In this document: positions 16,210 to 25,726 of the stretch, one piece after another | Layout: every line of letters begins with the position of its first letter | Position numbering within the stretch: the stretch's first letter is position 1 | Origin: Lachnospiraceae bacterium YSB2008 | Lineage (GTDB): Bacteria; Bacillota; Clostridia; Lachnospirales; Lachnospiraceae | Length of the DNA: 64,000 nt | Direction: 5' to 3' | Assembly: GCA_000687655.1 (NCBI GenBank) | Contig: JHWR01000010.1 | Coordinates: forward strand, 62,001 to 126,000 | Notes under the pieces: model-generated | The model's input: the letters and a program-made list of their open reading frames with translations, nothing else | Databases searched by the model: none | Told to the model about the DNA's origin: nothing | Made by a program: the position numbers and the translations under genes

Positions 16210-19200
16210 CTACCTCATTGATTTAGTCTTTTTAGTCCTGTAACCGATAATCGAGAAGATTAATACTATGATTGAAATTAAAAACATAATCGTATATGGT
16301 TTCTTATCGGATACATATCCTGTGGTAGCAATACGTTCGATACGCTTATTGGTAATAGTATCTGTTCTTACATTTCCCGGACTGGTTCCTCCGGATGCAG
16401 CCCCCTTCACAACAGTGACAGAATAATCGTAATCACTTTCAACCAGTGAATCCTTCAGTTTTGCACTGACCATAATCTCGTTTACAGGCATCACAGATTT
16501 ATAAGATGTAACATAACCATCTGTATCGCATTCAGGATTTTCAATCTTTACTTCTCTGACGTTATAATCTGCAAATGTATAACCGTTTAAAAGGCTGTCG
16601 AAATGGTAATATACAGAAGTCGTAGGATGACTTATACGTCTCAGCGATCCTGGTACAGGTTCTGTAGAATCACCTGGAAATACACCTATATATATATCAC
16701 CGTGACTGTCAACCAGGTCAGCATCGGACCAAACCTTTTCTACAGTAAAGCCCCAGCCCTGCCTGTTATGTATCTCCATTCTGGCGACATCTATTTCAGT
16801 ATTAGTATTCGGTTTTCTACCAATGATTCGACCTATGTTTACATCACCAAGCTGCTGATATGAATCATGCATTCTCATATACGGGGTATTCGCATCAATC
16901 TTATACCCCTGCGGCATATCTGATGCTCTCTCTTCTACTTCGAATATTGAGCCAATGAGCAGGTCTCTGACTTCTACCTGGTAATTAGCAGGAATCTTGG
17001 AAATCGATCCATTTGGAGATGTTTCAAATGTAATGTCATTGATCTCAGCCGCTGTCAGATCAGTAAATACGCTCTTACCTATCGAAAGGAAACCACCGGT
17101 AGTGTTATCCCATTTACAATAATTGCCTGCCGGATCCTTAACAAAATACTCCTGCATATTGGCAAGTGTCGGATTAGCATCTTTCTCATCACCAAGATAA
17201 AGCCTGAAGGTGAATGTCGTTTTATCATCATCAACTGATAGCAGTTTACCTTTGTAATCATACAGTTTTTTGGTAAATACCAGAGGTCTCTTGCCCGGCT
17301 CCTTTACGCGATTGTCATATACAACAGTCGGCCTGTCAGCTATTACCGCTTTAGATGTCGTGTAGTCATCTCGATACGGATCTCCGGATGGACTTCCTGT
17401 GACCGGTTCCCCATTTATCTTTACTAAATCATAAACCTCTGAGCTTATTCCGCATTCAACTATATAATAATCATCAGTTTCATCCGGAAATCTTATGGTG
17501 ACCGGTTTACCGGGATTAATAAGATATACATTACTATATTCTTTACTTCCACCAGGAGGCGTATAAGTATCCAAGAATGTCGCCTCTGCACCATCCGAAT
17601 TCTGAAGTATAACATTATATTTCGGATGCGTCTGATCCATTAATGTATAATCCGGATCCCCTTGCTTCTTATAGTATATCTGGAATGGATAGCTTGTGTA
17701 CCTGTAATCCTGCTGATTTACTCCGGACAGATTCTTATTAAGAGTAACCTCTCCTTCCTTAACAGAAGTAAGATTGAATCTCATATGAAGATTCGATCCG
17801 CCCTGACCACGTTCCATATAGAATATTCTCATTGAGTGAGGGGTATAATCCTTAAAGATATAATTTCCGCCCTCCTCCTTGAAGATACCGTTCAGGTAAG
17901 CAGCAACATCTTCATCTGATGCACCCGGATTTTTTTCTCTATAATTCTTTTCAAATATTTCATATAGGGTTGTGGTTGGTTTACCATCTTTACTATTTAC
18001 CCAAACCTCACCGGTACTAAAATTAACACTGCCGGGAAGGGCACTGTGAACACCACCAAGGTCTATGACTAATTCTCCGTCAACATATAACCAGAAATCA
18101 TCATCTCCAGTAAATTCATATATAATAGGGTGACCCCATGCATCCATTCCGTCAGGTGTCTGTACAAATCCAGCACTAAGCTCCATTGCAAATTGATAAT
18201 CAGGATCATCAATCCTATATAGAAGTTCATGCTTCCTTGGATTAGTATCGTCTAATAGTTTTGGATTTGCCGATGTATCATATAGATTTTCAGGATTTAG
18301 GATAGAATACTTCCCCGGGTTAATATAATTATAAGGGAAGAACTGTCCATGTTTACGAGTGTTACTACCTGTAGCATCATGAGATCCAACGGCTTCATAT
18401 ACTGTGAAATCCCCATTGTTCTCGAGATGAGCAAAATTCTGTGTACTATCATATTCATAATATCCACTGCCGTTATATATACTCTCTATAAAGAGATGAT
18501 TGACCTCTCGGTAACTGTCAGCTACTGACACGTCTGTAAAAAGGTCTTTTAATGATCTTCCGCCTTTTGTAGTAACTGGATAGCCGTCATCCTTAAGATT
18601 ATTAGAAAGAATTCCCGGTACATTACTTTGTTTTCCATCGGTAGTATTCCCCAAAAAAACAGACTGATCACATTGCTGCCATGTTTTATTATCAAAATTC
18701 GCCATCTTCATGGTAATACCATGAAGATTATTATCAATAGTATCGACAGTCTCAAGCGTAGCTGTCGCAAAGTCATCCATGGTAGCAAAATAGAAATCCT
18801 TATAATCAATTCTGGTTCCGGATGCTATCTTATTGTCATCAGTCGTAGTAACACTGGCGTAGGTATAGTATTCATCATCCCAGGCCATTATCTCAGAATA
18901 ATAATCCCCGGCCTTTCTTCCCGGAAGGCTGATACCTATTGTGTTGTCAGACAGAATCTGCTTATCCTTCTTTTGTGGAGCTATATATTTCTGCGAATGA
19001 GGGTTATAAAGCTCGTAATAATAATTTGGGTTATTAGTACCTGCGTAGAAATATTCTGTAAAATCCCAAAGAAGTGTATTTTCGCCGCTTCCTATCCATA
19101 GGAGATTATCTCCACTTTCGTAGCAACGAACAAGACTGCCGTCATGATCAACTGCATAGAATTCATATTTATTATCAACTTTGTTCCATTTACGTGTATA

Positions 19201-20901
19201 AAGGATAACCTGAGAGCCATTGGTTATATTTGTATCTGATATACTTATCTTTCTAGCTGCTCTTACATTTTCATACTCATCTGTAAGTTCAGCAACTTCT
19301 GCCAATGAAATCAGGCTATTTGCATTAATCTCATCATATGTTGGACTATTATAGTTTCCTGTGACTGTATACTCAGATTCAAATCTATTATTCTTATTAG
19401 AATCATTAGAAATATTATATGTAAGAACCTTATCTCCGTCTAAGGATTTTATAAGTATCCTTCCACCTGAACCCGGTTCAACTACAACCCTTACCGATAC
19501 CTCATCATCAACCAACGCTACGCCGGAAGCTGTAACATTTAGATACTTGGTCGTACCAGAAACATCAGCACTGATAGAATAAGTATTGTCACCCTTCCAT
19601 TTAAAAGTCCAGTTAATGATATCACTTTCCCTAGGAACAAATACCTTAGCGCTTTTATCATCCTTCTTTACCATTACACCTACGGTTTCGCCTGCCAAAG
19701 CATTTCCTTTTGATGATGCAGAAACAGCAATTCCATGGTAATTATCAAGATCGTTTGAATTGTATCTCAACAGTCCATAGCTCTTACCGTCCAGACCATA
19801 TGGATCTGTGGATGAAGGAGTATAATACCAGAACTGCATCCTGGATCCCACACTACTTTGAGAATCAGAGGCAGCAAATGTTTTACCCCCTCGGTCACCA
19901 GCCAAATTCCAATAATTTGTTTCACCCTTAACAGTAAATACATATTTAATACTATTATTTCTACTAACCGTAAATACAGCCTTAGAGCTATTTGAGGTTG
20001 ATAGGGTTAGAGAGTCATCCGGATTATTTACAATATAATATTCCTCACCTTCTATTTTGCAATAAACATAGAATTTATCAGTTTCACCATCAACATGTTT
20101 AAAATAGTATTTTGCCGCGTCTTTATGAGGAGTCTTCTGTCTGCCACCATTCCCCCCCGGCGATGTTCTTGAAATTCCGGTACGTTCACCTGCAATAGTT
20201 TCAGAGCTGTCCTTAAAGAAATAGCCTTCCTGCTGTCCGATATATACGCCCTGTTCTCCCTTTGCTATCAGTTCGTCAACTTTAGTGATCCTGTTCCAGC
20301 CTACACTGCCACTTGTAGAATCTGTAACCTTAGTTATGGCATATACTGAGAAGCTTTCCGCATCAAATGTAAGAGTATCCCCTTCAACATCGGAGATTCC
20401 GGTCTTCTTTACATTTCCGCTGTCCTCAATATGATATAAAGAAAGATCTGAACCGTCTTCCTGTGCATCCTCTATTTCCTGATTGATGATCTTAACAGTC
20501 AGTGGACCGAATTCAGGTTCATATTCCTGACCATTGGAATAAAGAGTTATATCATATGCACATACAACTTCTTTACCATCAAATTCATCATAATCAGAAA
20601 CGTCAACGCTCGTTGCATTTCCGGTTACATCCTCAGGAAGTATACCTGAAAGGATGATGGTCTCACCGCGTCGTCCGGTCTCTAAGGTTAATTCCTGTTC
20701 TACGCAAGGAATTCCATCCTTTGAAAGCAGTTCTTCATCCTCGGCATCTCCGGGCGTTGCATCCGTTGCTGTAGCAGCCATCGCAACCGACTCTGAGTCA
20801 CTGCGGCCGCTAAAAGAAGACATGGCAAAACCGGTAGCCATGAGCGAAATAGCCATGGCTGCCACAAGAAGATATGCAATTATGCTTCTCTGTTTCTTCA
20901 C
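16210..20901 (-). CDS. Giant fibro-slime-domain adhesin, likely pilus tip
   Basis: 1563 aa, GTG start with GAGG seven bases upstream. Signal peptide about 1-30. Residues 200-860 are strand-rich and not assigned. Residues about 870-1045 form a fibro-slime (PA14-like) domain: TGDDDFWLYVDGELVIDLGG followed by HSMRIFYMERGQGGSNLHMRF, typical of carbohydrate-binding adhesins. Residues 1046-1510 are pilin/Cna-B-like stalk modules. The end has IATTGY, a membrane helix and a KKTKSMR tail. Its size and position between the small subunit and the pilin fit a tip adhesin like streptococcal Cpa. Ligand unknown. Confidence 0.82.
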   Translation of the reverse strand: MKKQRSIIAYLLVAAMAISLMATGFAMSSFSGRSDSESVAMAATATDATPGDAEDEELLSKDGIPCVEQELTLETGRRGETIILSGILPEDVTGNATSVDVSDYDEFDGKEVVCAYDITLYSNGQEYEPEFGPLTVKIINQEIEDAQEDGSDLSLYHIEDSGNVKKTGISDVEGDTLTFDAESFSVYAITKVTDSTSGSVGWNRITKVDELIAKGEQGVYIGQQEGYFFKDSSETIAGERTGISRTSPGGNGGRQKTPHKDAAKYYFKHVDGETDKFYVYCKIEGEEYYIVNNPDDSLTLSTSNSSKAVFTVSRNNSIKYVFTVKGETNYWNLAGDRGGKTFAASDSQSSVGSRMQFWYYTPSSTDPYGLDGKSYGLLRYNSNDLDNYHGIAVSASSKGNALAGETVGVMVKKDDKSAKVFVPRESDIINWTFKWKGDNTYSISADVSGTTKYLNVTASGVALVDDEVSVRVVVEPGSGGRILIKSLDGDKVLTYNISNDSNKNNRFESEYTVTGNYNSPTYDEINANSLISLAEVAELTDEYENVRAARKISISDTNITNGSQVILYTRKWNKVDNKYEFYAVDHDGSLVRCYESGDNLLWIGSGENTLLWDFTEYFYAGTNNPNYYYELYNPHSQKYIAPQKKDKQILSDNTIGISLPGRKAGDYYSEIMAWDDEYYTYASVTTTDDNKIASGTRIDYKDFYFATMDDFATATLETVDTIDNNLHGITMKMANFDNKTWQQCDQSVFLGNTTDGKQSNVPGILSNNLKDDGYPVTTKGGRSLKDLFTDVSVADSYREVNHLFIESIYNGSGYYEYDSTQNFAHLENNGDFTVYEAVGSHDATGSNTRKHGQFFPYNYINPGKYSILNPENLYDTSANPKLLDDTNPRKHELLYRIDDPDYQFAMELSAGFVQTPDGMDAWGHPIIYEFTGDDDFWLYVDGELVIDLGGVHSALPGSVNFSTGEVWVNSKDGKPTTTLYEIFEKNYREKNPGASDEDVAAYLNGIFKEEGGNYIFKDYTPHSMRIFYMERGQGGSNLHMRFNLTSVKEGEVTLNKNLSGVNQQDYRYTSYPFQIYYKKQGDPDYTLMDQTHPKYNVILQNSDGAEATFLDTYTPPGGSKEYSNVYLINPGKPVTIRFPDETDDYYIVECGISSEVYDLVKINGEPVTGSPSGDPYRDDYTTSKAVIADRPTVVYDNRVKEPGKRPLVFTKKLYDYKGKLLSVDDDKTTFTFRLYLGDEKDANPTLANMQEYFVKDPAGNYCKWDNTTGGFLSIGKSVFTDLTAAEINDITFETSPNGSISKIPANYQVEVRDLLIGSIFEVEERASDMPQGYKIDANTPYMRMHDSYQQLGDVNIGRIIGRKPNTNTEIDVARMEIHNRQGWGFTVEKVWSDADLVDSHGDIYIGVFPGDSTEPVPGSLRRISHPTTSVYYHFDSLLNGYTFADYNVREVKIENPECDTDGYVTSYKSVMPVNEIMVSAKLKDSLVESDYDYSVTVVKGAASGGTSPGNVRTDTITNKRIERIATTGYVSDKKPYTIMFLISIIVLIFSIIGYRTKKTKSMR

Positions 20902-20953
20902 TTTATGTCCTCTTCTGAAATAACAATTCTGCGTTAATAATAATCAAATGTTC

Positions 20954-21619
20954 TTATACTGTTCTGTCACTTCGTTTTACATACACAACGCCAAGCAGCA
21001 GAATAAGTGCTGCAAAACAAATGATCATAGCAGTGAAAGGCTTTGCCTCATCTGCCGTCTTTTTATTTGTTTTAGTATCTGACTTCGTGTCGGTCTTTGA
21101 ATCCGTAGTCTCCGTATCAGTCGTTGTCTCAGTAGTATCCGTTTCTGTCGTGCCGGTTCCTTTGTTCACGAATTCCAGCTTATCAGGCTTTGCGCCCGAA
21201 TCGTTTGAAACCGCTGTTACCGTACATTCAAGTTTATCTGTACCCAGTGTGTTAGTCACATAAACCGTAACATCATAAACCGTGTCATCATAGATTACTG
21301 CAGGATCACTGCCCGCCTTCTGATATACCTTGTATGTATATATTCCTACGGCATCTGTCTTAAGTGAAAAGTAGTCATTACTTCCGCTCGAAACAGTCTT
21401 AGTGTCAGAATCCGGTGCGGGCATTCCATTTGCATATTCGATAAGAATCTCCGCATTCTCGCATGCGCCACTTTCGTCCGCATACGAAAATGGAATTCTG
21501 ACCGTAACAGGCTCCGTACCCGCGGCATTTGCTGCAAAACCCGAAACCACGAGTCCTATAAGAATGCACATGGCCAGACATACTCTCAATATGAAGTTGT
21601 TTTTACAAACTCTCTTCAT
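20954..21619 (-). CDS. Small FctA-like surface protein, minor pilus subunit
   Basis: 221 aa. Signal peptide 1-32; one Spy0128/FctA-like domain (about 35-155, with the GIYTYKVYQKAG and YDVTVYVTN motifs); a Thr/Asp-rich low-complexity stalk (157-190); one membrane helix (194-213) and a short basic tail. There is no TG-type sorting motif before the helix (sequence KPFTAM), so it may stay in the membrane or serve as a base subunit. Eight bases separate it from the sortase gene. Role inferred from the operon. Confidence 0.75.
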   Translation of the reverse strand: MKRVCKNNFILRVCLAMCILIGLVVSGFAANAAGTEPVTVRIPFSYADESGACENAEILIEYANGMPAPDSDTKTVSSGSNDYFSLKTDAVGIYTYKVYQKAGSDPAVIYDDTVYDVTVYVTNTLGTDKLECTVTAVSNDSGAKPDKLEFVNKGTGTTETDTTETTTDTETTDSKTDTKSDTKTNKKTADEAKPFTAMIICFAALILLLGVVYVKRSDRTV

Positions 21620-21627
21620 AGTTATTT

Positions 21628-22752
21628 TTATTCTTTCTCAGTTCTCTGCGGTTTTTCTTCCACTCCCTGCTTCTTCTGTTTTCTCTCGTTTTTCTTCAAA
21701 AAAACAATCTCTACTATAAGCGCTGCCGTTAGTATCAGGAGCATGACCGGGGTCAGCCCGTCGAAAAGAACTGCATCTGCTGATATATTCTCTGTAAATA
21801 TAAACAATACAGCTGATATTATTAACATTACCAACTGAATTATTGTTGATAACGTATGTTTCTTTCTGATTGAATCGATTACCAGAAATATGATCGATAT
21901 GGCGCAGATAAGATTGAGCACTGCCCACTGATCTGAGTTGGATATATGCCCCAAAGCAGTGAGGAGAGGCGTTTCGTCTTCCTTCTCCACTCTTCCCGTT
22001 CCCGGGTGTGCATCTGCCAGAAGAAGCAATCTGTCAAATGTACCGGCCGAGTCACAGGTCGACATCACTATAAGCTTATTGACATTCTCCAGATTCCTTG
22101 AGATGTAGTCTCCCTCAGTACATATGGAATTCTCCATAAGATACTTCGAAAGCATTTCTCTGTTATCAGGGCTGTCAGTGTAGTCATATACTATATCGTC
22201 ATATGCATCTGCGGAAACGCAGGCAAATATCGTAAGCCTGTAATTTCCCTCAGGCGTCTGAAGGAAACCGTCATTATGCTCGTGCAGATAATCCTTCGAA
22301 ACATATTCATCTATACCGCCGAACATCGCTCCATTTTCCATATGATGTCCATGTATCAGTGAATAGAAATCCTCGAAGCCCTTATCGCCGGCATCCAGAT
22401 ATATCGATCCGGTCAGTGATGCTTTTCCGAAAACATCCTTATTTGCATATTCGAAATTATCTCTGCCCTGAACTATCGGGTAATCAATATTGGTATCATA
22501 AACTGTGAGCCAGCCGACTGCGTCCTTGTTCAGCTTCTTCAGGTCATCAAAGCTGCTGATACTGAATCCCCCGTCTGCTGATTCTACAGGTTTATACTTC
22601 TTTAAGTCATACGAAGAGAAGGCTTTCTTCTCAATGTAAAATGTATCGATAATGATATAGGCATTCACGATAAGCAGAACCAGAGCCACATATCTGATAA
22701 TGATCATTAATACCCGATCAATCTTTTCAGCTACTTCATACGAAGCTTTCAT
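21628..22752 (-). CDS. Class B sortase with extra C-terminal membrane helices
   Basis: 374 aa. Membrane helix at 15-36, then a sortase domain: HGHHM with catalytic H136, STCDSAGTFDR with C233 and R241, the class B pattern. Three more hydrophobic helices follow (about 272-350) and a Lys/Glu-rich tail; most class B sortases lack these. Sortases join surface proteins to one another or to the wall. The gene overlaps the signal-peptidase homologue by one base (TGATG). In streptococcal FCT-3 type pili a class B sortase polymerises the FctA backbone, so this one is the likely pilus polymerase. Confidence 0.88.
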   Translation of the reverse strand: MKASYEVAEKIDRVLMIIIRYVALVLLIVNAYIIIDTFYIEKKAFSSYDLKKYKPVESADGGFSISSFDDLKKLNKDAVGWLTVYDTNIDYPIVQGRDNFEYANKDVFGKASLTGSIYLDAGDKGFEDFYSLIHGHHMENGAMFGGIDEYVSKDYLHEHNDGFLQTPEGNYRLTIFACVSADAYDDIVYDYTDSPDNREMLSKYLMENSICTEGDYISRNLENVNKLIVMSTCDSAGTFDRLLLLADAHPGTGRVEKEDETPLLTALGHISNSDQWAVLNLICAISIIFLVIDSIRKKHTLSTIIQLVMLIISAVLFIFTENISADAVLFDGLTPVMLLILTAALIVEIVFLKKNERKQKKQGVEEKPQRTEKE

Positions 22753-23264
22753 CAGATACCGTTCCTCCGTATTATCATGAGGCTTTTGCCCTTTATATCA
22801 GATTTGTTGACACTTCCGAAATACCTGCTGTCTTCGCCGCCGTCTCTCTGATCGGCAAGCACAAAGAATTCATTGTCACCCAGATGAACAGGATAATTAA
22901 CATACCCTTCATACATAGGTGTTGAGGTATATATATTTCTTTCTGTAACAACATTTCCATTTATCAGAAGCTCTTCTGATTCCGTTACCTCAACGACATC
23001 GCCGGGACCTGCTACTATCCTGCATACATATTCTGTATCATTCTTTCGGAGGATCACAACGTCCTGAGCCTTGTAATCTGTCGAAAGACGGTAATACATT
23101 ATCATATCACCTGACTTGATATTCGGAGACATATCGTCATTCGGAGCATACTTCACCCCCAGGACGAATCCAAACATAAGCCATACAATAAGCACGATAA
23201 TGATGATATGAAGCACAAGGGTCTGAATAGGATTGAGACCCTTCTGTTTTTCTTTTTTATCCAC
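22752..23264 (-). CDS. Inactive signal peptidase homologue (SipA-like pilus factor)
   Basis: 170 aa from a GTG at 23264 with GAGGG five bases upstream; ATG codons at 23279 and 23276 lack such a site. One N-terminal membrane helix and the signal peptidase I fold: box B DDMSPNIKSGD, box D EYVCRIVAGPGD, box E ADQRDGGEDSRYFG. The catalytic Ser is Asp (D49, counting from the ATG at 23279) and the catalytic Lys is Cys (C86). Streptococcal SipA, needed for pilus polymerisation, has the same kind of loss (Asp for Ser). So this is probably a pilus chaperone, not a peptidase. First gene of the operon. Confidence 0.85.
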   Translation of the reverse strand: MDKKEKQKGLNPIQTLVLHIIIIVLIVWLMFGFVLGVKYAPNDDMSPNIKSGDMIMYYRLSTDYKAQDVVILRKNDTEYVCRIVAGPGDVVEVTESEELLINGNVVTERNIYTSTPMYEGYVNYPVHLGDNEFFVLADQRDGGEDSRYFGSVNKSDIKGKSLMIIRRNGI

Positions 23265-23337
23265 AAGATCCCTCATCATATATAAGAATACATTTCATTT
23301 TACGCATACTCCTAAAAGGGCACACGCATACACAATA

Positions 23338-23366
23338 ATTATAGGGCTAAAATTGTATTATGTCAA
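23338..23366 (-). promoter_or_regulatory. Consensus promoter of the pilus operon
   Basis: Minus strand TTGACA (23366-23361), 17 bases, TATAAT (23343-23338): a full consensus sigma-A promoter. Start near 23331 gives a leader of about 65 bases. I see no repeat or operator around it, so expression may be constitutive, or controlled elsewhere. Confidence 0.82.
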
Positions 23367-23417
23367 CAAAATGGCGCTGATTTATCACGTAAAAAACACA
23401 AGTTTATCACACAATAA

Positions 23418-23445
23418 AAGGACGCAAGCTTAATCCTGCGTCCTT
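23418..23445 (-). terminator. Terminator of the ior-paaK-vanZ operon
   Basis: AAGGACGCA (23418-23426) pairs with TGCGTCCTT (23437-23445); on the minus strand a TTTTATTG tail follows. The stop codon of the vanZ-like gene lies inside the loop. Confidence 0.8.
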
Positions 23446-23912
23446 CTCTTAATTCTTATAATGATTATTAACAGAAATGACACGAAAATCACTCCTGTCA
23501 GAACTCCTCCGCTGTCGATCAGAACATCTGTCACCTGACAGCTTCTTCCCGGCACAAAAAACTGATGCAGCTCATCTGTAACAGCATAGATACTTCCCGT
23601 GAACCATGCATATACTGCAGGCATCAGCCTCTCTGATTCCTCGTGGAAGAAGGTCATAAGAAGCAGCATTCCAAGCAAAGTATACTCCAGGAAATGCGCC
23701 GTCTTCCTTACCTTATGATCTATACTCTCCGCATAGCTTATCTGTTCCTCGTAAGGAAGTTTGTCGAAGTCACTTTTTATGATCCTTCCTATAGTCATTC
23801 CGACTTTCAGGCTGTCTTCCGTAGACTGGTCAGCATCACGTGCTGAAAAACAGAAGATAGCTATCATGACCGCAATGGCTAGGAGTCCAAATACTTTCTG
23901 TCTTTTACACAT
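23430..23912 (-). CDS. VanZ family membrane protein
   Basis: 160 aa with four predicted helices (6-23, 72-92, 100-112, 133-152). The motifs DHKVRKTAHFLEYTLLG and TDELHQFFVPGRSCQVTDVLID are diagnostic of VanZ-like proteins. VanZ itself gives low-level teicoplanin resistance; most homologues have no known role. It lies 3 bp after the ACT gene and is the last gene before a terminator, so it is read with the ior-paaK genes, with no evident functional link. Confidence 0.88.
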   Translation of the reverse strand: MCKRQKVFGLLAIAVMIAIFCFSARDADQSTEDSLKVGMTIGRIIKSDFDKLPYEEQISYAESIDHKVRKTAHFLEYTLLGMLLLMTFFHEESERLMPAVYAWFTGSIYAVTDELHQFFVPGRSCQVTDVLIDSGGVLTGVIFVSFLLIIIIRIKRRTQD

Positions 23913-23915
23913 AGC

Positions 23916-24350
23916 CTACAGATCAGCGATATCTTCCTGATCCAGATATCTGATGCCTGTATGCTTGAGTGCCTGCTCAGCAGCCTTGTAATCATCAACT
24001 CTGAATACCAGATATGCATTGTCAATATTCTTGTCACCGGCTATAGCATACATATACTCAAGATTGATATTAGCTTCAGTAAAGATTCGAAGCACCTTGT
24101 TCAGTCCGCCCGGAACATCCGGAATCTCAACAACAACTACATGATTAACCTTATTGATATAATCATTATCCTTGAGAACTGTTGTTGCTTCATACACATC
24201 ATCAACTATGATACGTACTATACCGAAGCCTTCTGTCTCTGCAAGCGCAAGCGCTCTCATATTGATATTATTATTTGCCAGTACTTCTGTTATACCGTTC
24301 ATACGGCCCGGCTTATTCTCTACAAATATAGAAATCTGTTTTACGCTCAT
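23916..24350 (-). CDS. Tandem ACT-domain protein
   Basis: 144 aa from the ATG at 24350 (GGAGG seven bases upstream). Two ACT domains in tandem: residues 3-68 (KQISIFVENKPGRMNGITEVLANNNINM) and 70-142 (VVVVEIPDVPGGLNKVLRIFTEANINL). ACT domains bind amino acids. Such stand-alone proteins are often found with indolepyruvate oxidoreductase and phenylacetate-CoA ligase genes, as here, and probably sense an aromatic amino acid; the ligand is inferred. Confidence 0.87.
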   Translation of the reverse strand: MSVKQISIFVENKPGRMNGITEVLANNNINMRALALAETEGFGIVRIIVDDVYEATTVLKDNDYINKVNHVVVVEIPDVPGGLNKVLRIFTEANINLEYMYAIAGDKNIDNAYLVFRVDDYKAAEQALKHTGIRYLDQEDIADL

Positions 24351-24411
24351 TTTTATACCTCCCAAATATCCAGCCGGCTCACCCTTCGCCGACCCGGACT
24401 ACATATGAAAA

Positions 24412-25713
24412 CTAGAACTTACGTTTATCGATGACTCTTACAGCCTTGCCTTCACTACGTGTGATGCTCTTTGGAGCAACGAGTGTAACCTTAGCCTTGA
24501 TTCCGAGCATAGACTTAAGTCCTGCAACAAGTTCATTCTGCATTCTTGTGATATCAGATACCTTATCTGTGAACATTTCCGGTGTCATTTCAACATGAAC
24601 GTCAAATGTATCGGTATTATTCACACGGTCAACTATGATCTGGTAATTTGCCTGATATCCATGGTTAAGAAGAACTGTTTCAATCTGTGATGGGAATACA
24701 TTTACACCACGGATAATGAGCATATCATCTGAACGTCCCTTAGGCTTAGCCATACGTACGAATGTACGTCCGCATGAACACTTCTCTTTTGAAAGTGAAC
24801 AGATATCTCTTGTTCTGTAACGAAGAAGTGGGAATGCTTTCTTATCTACAGAAGTGAAAACAAGCTCACCCTCTGAACCATCAGGAAGCACCTCTCCTGT
24901 ATCAGGATCGATGATCTCTGCTATGAAATGATCTTCATTTATATGCATGCCCTTCTGCTTTGAACATTCAAATGCAACGCCCGGACCTGAAAGCTCTGTA
25001 AGTCCGAAGATATCATAAGCCTTGATACCCATGGTTGTCTCGATATCACGGCGCATTTCCTCGCTCCATGCTTCTGCTCCGAAGATACCTGCCTTAACAG
25101 GTATATCCTCAGGACTCATTCCCATTTCCTTCATGGTCTCAGCAAGATATGCAGCATATGAAGGTGTACAGCAGAGTATGGTAGCTCCGAGGTCTTTGAT
25201 AAACATTATCTGTCTGTCTGTATTTCCTGAAGATGCAGGGATTGTGAGACATCCAAGCTTCTCACTTCCTCCGTGAAGTCCCAAACCACCTGTAAAGAGT
25301 CCATAACCGTATGCTATCTGGCATACATCGTCCTCTGTTCCGCCTGCAGCTACGATAGCTCTCGCACAGCAGTCATTCCAAAGGTCAAGGTCTCCCTGTG
25401 TATAATAAGCAACTACTCTTTTGCCTGTCGTTCCTGATGTTGAATGAATACGTACGCAGTCCTTAAGAGGCACACCGAGAAGTCCGTACGGATAACTCTC
25501 TCTGAGATCTGCTTTTGAAAGAAATGGAAGCTTTGCAAGGTCATCAAGTGACTTGATATCATCAGGTGTTACACCTTTCTCTTCCATTTTCTTACGATAG
25601 TAAGGCACGTTTTCCCAAACATGCTTTACCTGTTCAATGAGTTTCTTTGTCTGGATTTCGGTGAGCTCTTCCCGAGACGCACACTCAATCTCCGGCTGAA
25701 AATAACGCTCCAT
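24412..25713 (-). CDS. paaK: Phenylacetate-CoA ligase
   Basis: 433 aa from the ATG at 25713 (GGAG site upstream). AMP-forming ligase that activates phenylacetate or a related aryl acid to its CoA thioester in the cytoplasm. It has the P-loop HSTSGTTGKRVV (near 93-104), the YGYGLFTGG and GAEAWSEEMR segments, and the C-terminal GRSDDMLIIRGVNVFPSQIE domain with the PaaK-type ending GKAVRVIDKR. It follows iorB by 13 bp. Coupled to IorAB, which makes aryl-acetyl-CoA from aryl pyruvates, it could run in reverse to give ATP and the aryl acid. Confidence 0.92.
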   Translation of the reverse strand: MERYFQPEIECASREELTEIQTKKLIEQVKHVWENVPYYRKKMEEKGVTPDDIKSLDDLAKLPFLSKADLRESYPYGLLGVPLKDCVRIHSTSGTTGKRVVAYYTQGDLDLWNDCCARAIVAAGGTEDDVCQIAYGYGLFTGGLGLHGGSEKLGCLTIPASSGNTDRQIMFIKDLGATILCCTPSYAAYLAETMKEMGMSPEDIPVKAGIFGAEAWSEEMRRDIETTMGIKAYDIFGLTELSGPGVAFECSKQKGMHINEDHFIAEIIDPDTGEVLPDGSEGELVFTSVDKKAFPLLRYRTRDICSLSKEKCSCGRTFVRMAKPKGRSDDMLIIRGVNVFPSQIETVLLNHGYQANYQIIVDRVNNTDTFDVHVEMTPEMFTDKVSDITRMQNELVAGLKSMLGIKAKVTLVAPKSITRSEGKAVRVIDKRKF

Positions 25714-25726
25714 TTTCTTCTCTCCT

